In this document: in pieces, positions 42,790 to 50,979 of the stretch
Layout: every line of letters starts with the position of its first letter
How positions within the stretch are numbered: position 1 is the stretch's first letter
Assembly: GCF_026339955.1 (NCBI RefSeq)
Contig: NZ_JAPEPW010000001.1
Location: forward strand, 2,294,001-2,358,000
DNA from: Streptomyces sp. NBC_01549
GTDB taxonomy: Bacteria; Actinomycetota; Actinomycetes; Streptomycetales; Streptomycetaceae
Direction: 5' to 3'
Length of the DNA stretch: 64,000 nucleotides
The notes under the pieces: model-generated
The model's input: the letters and a program-made list of their open reading frames with translations, nothing else
What the model was told of the DNA's origin: nothing
The model's database searches: none
Position numbers and translations under genes: made by a program

Positions 42790-43871
42790 GCGACGCTCAC
42801 CTCCTGAGCCTTGAGCAGGGACTGGTGGGTCGGCGCGTCCGGCACATCGGCCGGGCGGCCCTTGGCGAACTCCTCACGCAGGACGGGTACGACCTCCTCG
42901 CCCAGCATGTCGATCTGCTCCAGCACGGTCTTCAGCGGCAGCCCGGCGTGGTCCACCAGGAACAGCTGGCGCTGGTAGTCACCGGCGTACTCGCGGAAGG
43001 ACAGGGTCTTCTCGATGACCTCCTGCGGGGAGCCGACGGTCAGCGGGGTCTGGTCGGTGAACTCCTCCAGGGAGGGCCCGTGCCCGTAGACCGGCGCGTT
43101 GTCGAAGTACGGCCGGAACTCGCGCACCGCGTCCTGGGAGTTCTTCCGCATGAAGATCTGGCCGCCGAGCCCGACGATCGCCTGCTCGGGCGTGCCGTGC
43201 CCGTAGTGCGCGTACCGCTCCCGGTACAGCTCGACCATCCGCTTGGTGTGGTCGGCCGGCCAGAAGATGTTGTTGTGGAAGAACCCGTCTCCGTAGTACG
43301 CGGCCTGCTCGGCTATCTCGGGGGACCGGATCGACCCGTGCCACACGAACGGCGGCACTCCGTCCAGCGGACGCGGCGTCGAGGTGAACGACTGCAGCGG
43401 TGTGCGGAACTTGCCCTCCCACGTCACCACGTCCTCACGCCACAGCCGGCGCAGCAGCGCGTAGTTCTCCACGGCCAGGTTGATGCCCTGGCGGATGTCC
43501 TGCCCGAACCACGGATAGACCGGCCCGGTGTTCCCGCGCCCCATCATCAGATCCACCCGTCCGTCCGCCAGGTGCTGCAGCATCGCGAAGTCCTCGGCGA
43601 TCTTCACCGGGTCGTTCGTCGTGATCAGCGTGGTGGACGTGGACAGGATCAGCCGCTCGGTCCGCGCGGCGACATAGCCGAGCATCGTGGTGGGCGACGA
43701 CGGCACGAACGGCGGGTTGTGGTGCTCACCCGTCGCGAACACATCCAGCCCAACCTCCTCCGCCTTCTGCGCGATGGCGACCATCGCCTTGATCCGCTCG
43801 GCCTCGCTCGGCGTACGGCCGGTCGTCGGGTCCGGCGTCACATCGCCGACGCTGAAGATTCCGAACTGCAT
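42786..43871 (-). CDS. LLM-class flavin-dependent monooxygenase
   Basis: A 361-aa luciferase-like (CE1758-type) oxygenase: GLDVFATGEHHNPPFVPSSP, LILSTSTTLITTNDPVKIAE and VDLMMGRGNTGPVYPWFG are family blocks. It uses FMNH2 from the reductase encoded directly downstream. The substrate is unknown; desulfurisation or detoxification of small organics is typical of the group. The ATG has TGGAGGG upstream. Confidence 0.88.
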   Translation of the reverse strand: MQFGIFSVGDVTPDPTTGRTPSEAERIKAMVAIAQKAEEVGLDVFATGEHHNPPFVPSSPTTMLGYVAARTERLILSTSTTLITTNDPVKIAEDFAMLQHLADGRVDLMMGRGNTGPVYPWFGQDIRQGINLAVENYALLRRLWREDVVTWEGKFRTPLQSFTSTPRPLDGVPPFVWHGSIRSPEIAEQAAYYGDGFFHNNIFWPADHTKRMVELYRERYAHYGHGTPEQAIVGLGGQIFMRKNSQDAVREFRPYFDNAPVYGHGPSLEEFTDQTPLTVGSPQEVIEKTLSFREYAGDYQRQLFLVDHAGLPLKTVLEQIDMLGEEVVPVLREEFAKGRPADVPDAPTHQSLLKAQEVSVA

Positions 43872-43887
43872 GGTCGCTCACCCTCCA

Positions 43888-43923
43888 GGTTGTTTACGAT
43901 TCAACTATACCCGCAAACGAACC
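43888..43923 (-). promoter_or_regulatory. AT-rich promoter/operator before the monooxygenase operon
   Basis: On the minus strand TAGTTGAATCGTAAACAA follows a TATAGT box. The AT-rich, partly symmetrical patch stands out from its GC-rich surroundings and resembles MarR-type operators of Streptomyces. No regulator gene is adjacent on that strand. Confidence 0.45.
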
Positions 43924-43984
43924 ACCCCGCCCCGCTATTCCGCACACCCTCCGCCCCCCACTCCGTGCCCCCGACTCCTCACTC

Positions 43985-44052
43985 CCAGCTCCCCAGCTCC
44001 CCGGCTCCCCGGCTCCCCCGCTCCCCCGCTCCCCCGCTCCCCCGCTCCCCGG
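43985..44052. repeat. Low-complexity C-rich repeat
   Basis: About seven imperfect 8-9 bp units of the type CTCCCCCGC lie between the monooxygenase promoter and the AraC promoter. Confidence 0.85.
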
Positions 44053-44060
44053 CTCCCGAC

Positions 44061-44088
44061 TGTCAGTGCCCCGCCCTACGATCCCGTC
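44061..44088 (+). promoter_or_regulatory. DNA-damage (PafBC/RecA-NDp type) promoter
   Basis: TGTCAGTG (44061-44068), eight bases, TACGAT (44077-44082), then six bases to the ATG at 44089. This is a perfect match to TGTCRGTG-N8-TANNNT, the motif of LexA-independent DNA-damage promoters in mycobacteria and Streptomyces. Transcription would be leaderless or nearly so. Confidence 0.75.
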
Positions 44089-44922
44089 ATGGCCGCCCCA
44101 CGCCGTGACACCCGAGGCATCGTCGACGCCGCGGAGCTCTTCGCGCGCGTACGCTTCCGCCGCCGCGAACCCGCCGAGCCGCTCCGCCCCTACCTCGAGC
44201 ACTACTGGCTGATCGACTGGGACCTGCCCGAGCCGTACGCCTCCCAGGTGGTCCCGCACCCGTCCGTGAACATCGTCTTCCAGAGGTACGCGGGTCAGGA
44301 CCCCCTCGGCTTCGGCGAGGTGGCCGGCATCGGCCTCGACCTGTTCACGCAGAAACTGGAGGGCCGGGGACGGGTGTGCGGGATCCAGTTCCGCCCGGGA
44401 GGCTTCCGTCCCTTCGCGCCGGAACGCGCCCTGACGTCACTCACGGGCGAGCGGATCCCCCTCCACACCGTGTTCCCCACGGTGGACGCCGCCACGATCC
44501 CCTCCGTCCTCGACCCCACCGACGAGGACGCCCGTGTGGCCGCGCTCGACGCGTTCCTCCTGGGTCTCGGCCCGCGCCCGGATCCCCAGGCCGACCTCGC
44601 CATGGCCCTGGTGGACCGGATCCGGGGCGACCGCGCCATCCGCCACGTCGGCGACTTCGCCCGCGCCGAGGGAATGACCGTACGAGCGCTGCAACGGCTC
44701 TTCGCCGCGTACGTCGGCGTCGGCCCGAAGTGGATCATCCTGCGCTACCGGATCCACGAGGCCCTGTCCCGCGCGGAGGCCTCCGGCCCGGTCGACTGGG
44801 CGGCCCTCGCCGCCGACCTCGGCTACGCCGACCAGGCCCACCTGATCCGCGACTTCACAGCGACGGTAGGAGTACCCCCCACCACCTACGCGACCACCAC
44901 CTACGCGACCACCACCCACTGA
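44089..44922 (+). CDS. AraC-family transcriptional regulator
   Basis: A 277-aa regulator. The N-terminal domain (LRPYLEHYWLIDWDLPEP, then PHPSVNIVFQ and GIQFRPGGFRPF) is the AraC-associated ligand domain seen in many actinobacterial regulators. The C-terminal double helix-turn-helix includes GMTVRALQRLFAAYVGVGPK and DLGYADQAHLIRDF. The end is a direct repeat, YATTTYATTTH. A DNA-damage-type promoter drives it, so it may be part of the damage response. Its targets are unknown. Confidence 0.88.
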   Translation: MAAPRRDTRGIVDAAELFARVRFRRREPAEPLRPYLEHYWLIDWDLPEPYASQVVPHPSVNIVFQRYAGQDPLGFGEVAGIGLDLFTQKLEGRGRVCGIQFRPGGFRPFAPERALTSLTGERIPLHTVFPTVDAATIPSVLDPTDEDARVAALDAFLLGLGPRPDPQADLAMALVDRIRGDRAIRHVGDFARAEGMTVRALQRLFAAYVGVGPKWIILRYRIHEALSRAEASGPVDWAALAADLGYADQAHLIRDFTATVGVPPTTYATTTYATTTH

Positions 44923-45133
44923 CCCGACTCCCCGCCCCCGCCGCCCCTACCCGCCCATCCCATCCCTGAGGCTCCGCCCCAGACCCCGACAGGATCCTTT
45001 CGGCTGCGGGCGGGGACTCGGCGCGCAGTTCCTCGCGGCCCCGCCCCGCATTCCCCACCTTTCCCGGTCCGCACGGTGACCCCCGTCCGTGCCCGTCCGC
45101 GTCGACTACGAACTGACCCTCTCGGCACAGGTC
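44923..45133. other. GC-rich gap with degraded dispersed repeat
   Basis: This gap lies between convergent genes. It holds CGGCGCGCAGTTCCTCGCGG near 45030, a degraded copy of the GCGCAGTTCCCCGCGC repeat core seen at 12093. I see no gene. Confidence 0.5.
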
Positions 45134-45652
45134 CTAGAACACGTACGAGTCCCCAGTGTCCAGCGCCAGCACCCGCTGCCGGTCGTTGCCGTGATTGCGG
45201 TCGACCGCGCCGCCGCCCCACACCGTGTCGATCTCCAGCATCACCTCCGACGGCGCCCCCCGCAGCCGTACCTTCAGCCGGATCCGGTCCCCCAGCCCGT
45301 CCGCCGCCAGCGGCCCCGTCCGGCACACCACCACCTGTTCGCCCGAACGCGCGCAGTCGCCCGGCAGCCGCTGCGCGTCCGCGAGCGGGGCGGACCAGCG
45401 CAGCCGGACCGTCGCGTCCTCGACGGCGCTCGGCCCGTGGTTCTGCGGGGTCAGCCGCAGATCGACGAGCCCGGCCGCCACGGTCACCGAGCCGTGATAG
45501 GCGAGATCGGCCTCAGGAACGAGGGCACCGACAGCCGGCGCCCCACCCACCGTCAGGACCGCCCCCGCACCCACCACACCCATGCTCCGCACCCACGCAC
45601 TGATCCCCAACCTCATCCCCAACCTCATCCCCAACCGCATCGGCATCCGCAT
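45134..45652 (-). CDS. Secreted hypothetical protein
   Basis: A 172-aa exported protein. The start region repeats Gly-Met-Arg-Leu three times, from a 12-bp DNA repeat. A signal-like helix follows (SMGVVGAGAVLTVGGAPAVG). The mature part resembles a DUF11-like beta-sandwich of secreted proteins (VDLRLTPQNHGPSAVEDATV, two Cys in GDCARSGEQVVVCRTG that may pair). The ATG at 45652 has GAAGGAAG upstream. The function is unknown. Confidence 0.65.
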   Translation of the reverse strand: MRMPMRLGMRLGMRLGISAWVRSMGVVGAGAVLTVGGAPAVGALVPEADLAYHGSVTVAAGLVDLRLTPQNHGPSAVEDATVRLRWSAPLADAQRLPGDCARSGEQVVVCRTGPLAADGLGDRIRLKVRLRGAPSEVMLEIDTVWGGGAVDRNHGNDRQRVLALDTGDSYVF

Positions 45653-45783
45653 GACGTCGCTTCCTTCGCTCGGGGCCCGCACGCACTCACGTGATCACCC
45701 GATGTATGCCACCCCCGACCGTCGACAGGCGCCGTCCATCAGGTGACGGAAGCGGCGGACGCGGCCCGTGCGAGAGTGACGGG

Positions 45784-46122
45784 ATGCTGATCGTCCGTTC
45801 CGCCGCCCTCTTCGTCGTCGCCGCGCTCTTCGAGATCGGCGGCGCCTGGCTGGTCTGGCAGGGCGTGCGCGAGCATCGCGGCTGGCTCTGGATCGGCGCG
45901 GGCGTCATGGCGCTCGGCGTCTACGGCTTCGTGGCGACGCTCCAGCCGGACGCCGAGTTCGGCCGCATCCTCGCCGCGTACGGCGGAGTGTTCGTGGCCG
46001 GCTCCCTCGTCTGGGGCATGGTCGCGGACGGCTACCGCCCCGACCGCTGGGACGTGACCGGCGCCCTGATCTGCCTCGCCGGAATGGCCGTGATCATGTA
46101 CGCGCCGCGCGGCGGCAACTGA
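45784..46122 (+). CDS. YnfA/UPF0060 family small membrane protein
   Basis: A 112-aa protein with four helices and the family blocks [40 protein letters not shown] and [15 protein letters not shown]. The family is related to small multidrug-resistance type transporters, but its role is not firmly known. The start is the ATG opening the conserved N-terminus. Confidence 0.9.
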   Translation: MLIVRSAALFVVAALFEIGGAWLVWQGVREHRGWLWIGAGVMALGVYGFVATLQPDAEFGRILAAYGGVFVAGSLVWGMVADGYRPDRWDVTGALICLAGMAVIMYAPRGGN

Positions 46123-46214
46123 GCCCACGGCCCCGTCGGCGCCGGCCACCTGCCTATCCTGACGAGGACCGACCACACCACGTACGCCAGTCAGCCACGT
46201 CCTAGGAGCAGCCC

Positions 46215-46991
46215 ATGACGTCCGCCGCGCCCTCCGCCCCCTCCCGCATCGCCGTCGTCACCGGCGCGAGCAGCGGCATCGGAGCGGCGACGGCCCGGCA
46301 GCTCGCCGCGGCCGGCTACCGCGTCGTACTGACCGCCCGCCGCAAGGACCGCATCGAGGCGCTGGCCGAGGAGATCAACGCGACGGGCCACCAGGCCACC
46401 GCGTACGCGCTGGACGTGACGGACCGCGCGGCGGTCGACGAGTTCGCCGGCGCCTTCAAGACGATCGGCGTCCTGGTCAACAACGCGGGCGGCGCGCTGG
46501 GCGCCGACCCGGTCGCGACCGGCGACCCCGCCGAGTGGCGCCAGATGTACGAGACGAACGTCATCGGCACACTGAACATCACCCAGGCCCTGCTCCCCGC
46601 CCTCACCGCGAGCGGCGACGGAACGGTCGTCGTCCTCTCCTCCACCGCGGGCCACGGCACGTACGAGGGCGGCGCCGGCTATGTCGCCGCCAAGCACGCC
46701 GAACACGTCCTCGCCGAGACCCTCCGCCTGGAGATCGTCGGGACGCCGGTCCGGGTCATCGAGGTCGCGCCGGGCATGGTCAAGACGGACGAGTTCGCGC
46801 TGACCCGCTTCGGCGGCGACACGGAGAAGGCGGCCAAGGTCTACGCGGGCGTCGCCGAGCCGCTGACCGCCGACGACGTCGCCGACACCATCACCTGGGC
46901 CGTCACCCGCCCCAGCCACGTCAACATCGACCTCCTCGTCGTACGCCCCCGCGCCCAGGCGTCGAACACCAAGGTCCACCGCGAACTGTGA
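46215..46991 (+). CDS. Short-chain dehydrogenase/reductase
   Basis: A 258-aa classical SDR of the YdfG type: TGASSGIGAATARQLA binds NADP, NNAGG follows, and the active site shows the catalytic Ser in VVLSSTAG, with Tyr and Lys in GYVAAKHAEH. The Arg pair in TARRKDR suggests NADPH preference. It probably reduces a 3-hydroxy acid or a related carbonyl. AGGAG lies eight bases before the ATG, and the stop overlaps the next small gene. Confidence 0.9.
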   Translation: MTSAAPSAPSRIAVVTGASSGIGAATARQLAAAGYRVVLTARRKDRIEALAEEINATGHQATAYALDVTDRAAVDEFAGAFKTIGVLVNNAGGALGADPVATGDPAEWRQMYETNVIGTLNITQALLPALTASGDGTVVVLSSTAGHGTYEGGAGYVAAKHAEHVLAETLRLEIVGTPVRVIEVAPGMVKTDEFALTRFGGDTEKAAKVYAGVAEPLTADDVADTITWAVTRPSHVNIDLLVVRPRAQASNTKVHREL

Positions 46992-47197
46992 TGCCGGACG
47001 GGATGCCGAGCGAGACGTCGGGCGAGACGTCGGGCGAGACGTCGGGCGAGACGCTGATCGAGCCCTCCGCGGAGCGCCGCCACCTGGCCGCGGAGAAGAA
47101 GAACCAGCGCTACGTCTGGTGGTACCTCGCCTACTTCCTCTTCGGCATCCACATCGTGGCCTTCGTCATGATCTACGCGGTGACTCACGCGAAGTGA
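46991..47197 (+). CDS. Small membrane protein (DUF6126-like)
   Basis: A 68-aa protein coupled to the SDR gene by a TGATG overlap. A repeated Ser-Gly-Glu-Thr stretch from a 12-bp DNA repeat opens it. A charged helix (AERRHLAAEKKNQRY) and one membrane helix (VWWYLAYFLFGIHIVAFVMI) follow. I believe it matches a small actinobacterial family, DUF6126, of unknown role. Confidence 0.7.
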   Translation: MPDGMPSETSGETSGETSGETLIEPSAERRHLAAEKKNQRYVWWYLAYFLFGIHIVAFVMIYAVTHAK

Positions 47198-47220
47198 TCG
47201 CGGCAGCCGTACGTCCGCCG

Positions 47221-47234
47221 TACGCTGCCGCGAT
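47221..47234 (+). promoter_or_regulatory. Leaderless -10 element of the phosphatase-acetyltransferase gene
   Basis: TACGCT (47221-47226) lies eight bases before the GTG at 47235, with no ribosome binding site between them. Confidence 0.45.
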
Positions 47235-48500
47235 GTGAACGGACACGACGCGAACAGACACATACCCTTCGCCCGCCTGCACAACTTCCGCGACCTGGGC
47301 GGATACACCACCGCGGACGGCCGCACGGTCCGCCGGTCCCGCCTGTACCGCGCGGACTCGCTCGGCAAACTGGCCCCCGGGACGCAGGACTGGGATCTCT
47401 TCCTCACCCTCGGCATCCGCACGGTCGTGGACCTCCGCTACCCCTGGGAGATCGAGGCGAAGGGGCGGGTCCCCCAGCACCCCTCCCTCACGTACCACAA
47501 CCAGAGCATCGAGCACCGCCCGTACGACCAGGCGGCACTGCCCCCTTCCGTCGCCCCCGGCCCCTACCTGGCGGCCCGCTACGCGGAGGTCGCCGAGGAC
47601 GGCACGAAGGAAATCCGCGAGACGCTGAGCCTGATCGCGGAGGCGGCCGAGTCGGACACACCTCTGGTCTTCCACTGCGCCTCGGGCAAGGACCGCACAG
47701 GCCTCGTGGCAGCCCTCGTCCTGTCCCTCCTCGGCGTCCCGGACCGGACGATCACCGAGGACTTCACCCTCACGGAACGGGCCACCCCCCTCCTGGTGGC
47801 GGACTGGCGCACCGACAACCCCGACCGCGAACTGGTGTGGCCGGCCTACGGCACGGCCCCCGCCGAGATCATGACCGGATTCCTGTCGGACCTGAAGTCC
47901 CGCTACGGCTCAGTCGAGTCCTACGTCACCGAGACCCTGGGCCTGCCTCCCACCTTCGTACCGGCCCTCCGCACCCACCTCCTCGGACCCTCCTCCCCCC
48001 TCACCTTCCACCGGGCGACCGAGACGGACATCCCCACCCTGGTCCGTCTCCGCGACGATGCGGCCCGCTGGCAGATCGCCCACGGCATCGACCAGTGGAA
48101 GCCGGGCCAGCTCACCGAACCCCACTTCCGCACCCGCATCGCGGAGGGCGAGGTCTGGCTGGCCCTCCTGGACGACCAGGTGGCGGGCGCCTGGGAACTC
48201 TGGTGGGACGACCCGGCGGCCTGGGGCCCCCAACCGCCCACCGCCGCCTACATCCACCGCCTGATGACCGACCGCCGGGTGGCCCCGCCCGGCACCGGCC
48301 GCCACCTGCTCGCGGAAGCGGAACGCCGCATCGCCGCCACGGGCCGCCCTCTCTCCCGCCTGGACTGCCTCTCCACCAACCCCCGCCTGCGGGAGTACTA
48401 CCAGGCAGCGGGCTACACGGTCATGGGCGAACAGACCGCCAAGGACGGCGGCCTGGGCAACCCATACGCGGTGACCCTCCTGGAGAAACGCCTCCGTTAA
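47235..48500 (+). CDS. Tyrosine phosphatase fused to a GNAT acetyltransferase
   Basis: A 421-aa two-domain protein. Residues 1-250 form a tyrosine/serine phosphatase of the PtpB-like class: FRDLGGYTTADGR at the start and the P-loop HCASGKDRTG, with Cys148 and Arg154. Residues 255-421 form a GNAT domain (FHRATETDIPTLVRLRDDAA, then YIHRLMTDRRVAPPGTGRHL and YYQAAGYTVMGEQ). The frame is open through the join without a shift. The substrates of both halves are unknown. Confidence 0.85.
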   Translation: MNGHDANRHIPFARLHNFRDLGGYTTADGRTVRRSRLYRADSLGKLAPGTQDWDLFLTLGIRTVVDLRYPWEIEAKGRVPQHPSLTYHNQSIEHRPYDQAALPPSVAPGPYLAARYAEVAEDGTKEIRETLSLIAEAAESDTPLVFHCASGKDRTGLVAALVLSLLGVPDRTITEDFTLTERATPLLVADWRTDNPDRELVWPAYGTAPAEIMTGFLSDLKSRYGSVESYVTETLGLPPTFVPALRTHLLGPSSPLTFHRATETDIPTLVRLRDDAARWQIAHGIDQWKPGQLTEPHFRTRIAEGEVWLALLDDQVAGAWELWWDDPAAWGPQPPTAAYIHRLMTDRRVAPPGTGRHLLAEAERRIAATGRPLSRLDCLSTNPRLREYYQAAGYTVMGEQTAKDGGLGNPYAVTLLEKRLR

Positions 48501-48552
48501 CTCACAAGGGTGAACTGCATAGATCACCCATACGACACCAGAACTCCCGATC

Positions 48553-48617
48553 TAGGCTCGCGCCACAACATCAAACACGACGGCCCCCGGCCGGGACTGC
48601 CATCCCGACCGAGGGCC
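48553..48617 (+). promoter_or_regulatory. Candidate promoter and leader hairpin of the LAGLIDADG gene
   Basis: A TAGGCT box (48553-48558) is followed by an interrupted hairpin (48582-48617), whose outer arms GGCCC and GGGCC and inner GGGA/TCCC enclose CTGCCA. It stands before the ribosome binding site AAGGAAGG (48626-48633). It could be an attenuator or the terminator of the preceding gene. Confidence 0.5.
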
Positions 48618-48644
48618 TGACCACCAAGGAAGGCGGACTTCCCT

Positions 48645-49517
48645 GTGGCTGAACGCGAGCCTAACGCGCGCCAATTCACACTGGACGACTCCCTCGGCGT
48701 CGATACGACGAGGTTCATGGACCTCGAAGACCCCAACTACGCCTACATGTTCGGCTTCTTGCAGGCCGACGGACATCTCTCCCAGCAGTCAAGGCAGCGA
48801 GGGCGACTGACCGTAGAGATCAACGCACGGGACATCGACCTCTTGCGCCAGTTCCAGGGGCTGACGCCGTACAACAGCAGCATTACCGAACGCACCCGGT
48901 CCACGAACTTCGCCGAGACCCACCACTCAGCGACCTGGACCCTGTGCTCGCTCGAAGCCAGGACCCTGCTCAACGACCTCGGCCTGCCTTACGGCCGCAA
49001 GTCCAAGACGATCACCCCGCCGCGCGGGAAGTTCTCGCGGCGCGACTACCTGCGCGGGGTCATCGATGCGGACGGCTCTGTCGGATACACCAAGCAGGGC
49101 TGGCCTTTCATCGCCCTCACCACGGCGAGCACCGCAATCGGCGCCTACCTGTGCTTCTACGCAGGAAAGCTCACAGGAGCCGAGCGAACCTTGAAGCGCA
49201 ACGCCCGAGACGGTATCTACAACATCCTCTACACGAAGGAGAACGCCCAGGAGCTGGCAGCTGACCTCTACTACAAAGACTGCTTGTCCCTGCAACGTAA
49301 GAAGAATGCAGCCGAATCACTGGGCGCGTGGGTCCGGCCGGCGAACATGCGGGTCGCACCTGACCGCCGCCGCTGGATGGCGCGGGAGGACCGCGTACTG
49401 CTGCAACTGAACGACGATGCCGCGGCAGCCAAGGAACTCGGCCGAACCCAAAAGAGCTGCTACGTCCGCCTCTGGCGCCTGCGGACCGGTAAGGTCCCCC
49501 TGCCGACCGACGAATGA
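48645..49517 (+). CDS. LAGLIDADG homing-endonuclease-like protein
   Basis: A 290-aa protein with two LAGLIDADG-type motifs, MFGFLQADG (35-43) and LRGVIDADG (137-145), each with the metal-binding Asp. A C-terminal Myb/SANT-like helix-turn-helix (WMAREDRVLLQLNDDAAAAK, then ELGRTQKSCYVRLWRL) follows. The normal activity is site-specific DNA cleavage. It stands free, with no visible intron or intein host. It converges on rtcB, sharing a terminator. Its codon use is slightly less GC-biased than its neighbours, consistent with transfer. Confidence 0.85.
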   Translation: MAEREPNARQFTLDDSLGVDTTRFMDLEDPNYAYMFGFLQADGHLSQQSRQRGRLTVEINARDIDLLRQFQGLTPYNSSITERTRSTNFAETHHSATWTLCSLEARTLLNDLGLPYGRKSKTITPPRGKFSRRDYLRGVIDADGSVGYTKQGWPFIALTTASTAIGAYLCFYAGKLTGAERTLKRNARDGIYNILYTKENAQELAADLYYKDCLSLQRKKNAAESLGAWVRPANMRVAPDRRRWMAREDRVLLQLNDDAAAAKELGRTQKSCYVRLWRLRTGKVPLPTDE

Positions 49518-49526
49518 CCAGCTGAG

Positions 49527-49558
49527 CGAGGCCCCCGGTTCCCTGCCCGGGGGCCTCG
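49527..49558. terminator. Bidirectional hairpin terminator between LAGLIDADG gene and rtcB
   Basis: CGAGGCCCCCGG and CCGGGGGCCTCG form a perfect 12-bp stem around an 8-base loop. Confidence 0.9.
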
Positions 49559-49562
49559 CGCG

Positions 49563-50756
49563 TCAGCCCTTCACACAGATGAACTGCTTCAGTTTCGCCT
49601 CGACTTCAACGAGATCGCGCTGCTGCTCCATCACCTGGTCGATGTTCTTGTAGGCCCCCGGAATCTCGTCCAGCACGCCGGAGTCCTTGCGACACTCGAC
49701 ACCCCGCGTCTGCTCCTCCAGGTCCTTCGTCGTGAAACGGCGCTTCGCAGCGTTCCGGCTCATGCGCCGACCCGCTCCATGGGATGCCGAGTTGAAAGCC
49801 TTCTCATTGCCGAGCCCCTTCACGATGTACGAGCTGGTGCCCATGGAGCCCGGAATGATCCCGTACTCACCGGAGCCCGCCCGGATCGCGCCCTTGCGGG
49901 TAACCAGCAGGTCCATGCCCTCGTACCGCTCCGTCGCCACGTAATTGTGGTGGCAGGAAATCTCCGTCTCAAAGGTCGGCTTCGCCTTCTTGAACTCCTT
50001 GCGGATCACATCCTTGAGGAGCGCCATCATGATCGTCCGGTTGTACTTGGCATACTCTTGGGCCCAGTACAGATCGTTCCTGTACGCCGCCATCTGCGGA
50101 GTATCCGAGACGAACACTGCCAGGTCACGGTCGACCAAACCCTGATTGTGCGGGAGCTTCTGGGCGACACCGATGTGGTACTCGGCCAGCTCCTTGCCGA
50201 TGTTCCGGGAGCCGGAGTGCAGCATCAGCCAGACCGAACCTGACTGGTCAAGACAGATTTCGATCATGTGATTTCCGGATCCGAGCGTCCCCATCTGCTT
50301 AATCGCACGCTCCTGTCGGAATTTGACCGCTTCGGCAACCCCATCGAACCGCCCCCAAAAGTCGTCCCACCCCCCGGTGGCCAACCCATGGAACCGCCCC
50401 GGCTCGACCGGTGAGTCATGCATCCCCCGCCCCACCGGAATCGCCTCCTCGATCTTCGACCGAAGCCGCGAAAGATCCCCCGGCAGATCATTTGCAGTCA
50501 GCGAGGTCTTGACGGCGGACATCCCGCACCCGATATCGACCCCCACCGCCGCAGGACACACCGCATCCCGCATCGCAATGACCGACCCGACCGTCGCGCC
50601 CTTGCCGTAGTGGACGTCAGGCATGACGGCGAGCCCCTTGATCCACGGGAGCGTGGCCACGTTCTGGAGCTGGCGCAGGGCCACGTCCTCGACCGACGCC
50701 GGGTCCGTCCACATGCGGATGGGCACCTTCGCGCCCGGTATCTCTACGTACGACAT
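49563..50756 (-). CDS. rtcB: RNA-splicing ligase RtcB
   Basis: A 397-aa RtcB that joins RNA 2',3'-cyclic phosphate or 3'-phosphate ends to 5'-OH ends with GTP and Mn2+. Visible features are the Mn ligands in VDIGCGMS (Asp74, Cys77), GSGNH (His163), HSGSRN (His180) and the guanylylated His326 in SHGAGRRMSR. The length is close to the typical bacterial form. The ATG at 50756 opens the conserved MSYVEIPGAKVPIRMW. No archease or RtcA/RtcR gene is adjacent. The convergent neighbour is a LAGLIDADG protein. Confidence 0.93.
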   Translation of the reverse strand: MSYVEIPGAKVPIRMWTDPASVEDVALRQLQNVATLPWIKGLAVMPDVHYGKGATVGSVIAMRDAVCPAAVGVDIGCGMSAVKTSLTANDLPGDLSRLRSKIEEAIPVGRGMHDSPVEPGRFHGLATGGWDDFWGRFDGVAEAVKFRQERAIKQMGTLGSGNHMIEICLDQSGSVWLMLHSGSRNIGKELAEYHIGVAQKLPHNQGLVDRDLAVFVSDTPQMAAYRNDLYWAQEYAKYNRTIMMALLKDVIRKEFKKAKPTFETEISCHHNYVATERYEGMDLLVTRKGAIRAGSGEYGIIPGSMGTSSYIVKGLGNEKAFNSASHGAGRRMSRNAAKRRFTTKDLEEQTRGVECRKDSGVLDEIPGAYKNIDQVMEQQRDLVEVEAKLKQFICVKG

Positions 50757-50979
50757 ACCATCCTCATTCCCCCGAAAGGCGACAAAAGCCATAGAGCGCA
50801 AAACCGGCGCCAAGGTCGACGTATGGGACAACGGACCGGCGTTCACGGCTGTGCGTGCGATACACATTGTCTCCAGGGGCCGCCCCCACGCGGCAACCGA
50901 ATAACCAGGAACAATCCCAGGACAGCACCACAGGGCATCCCGGCCGCAGGCCTCGGGAACCGTCGAGAGGAGCCTGACC

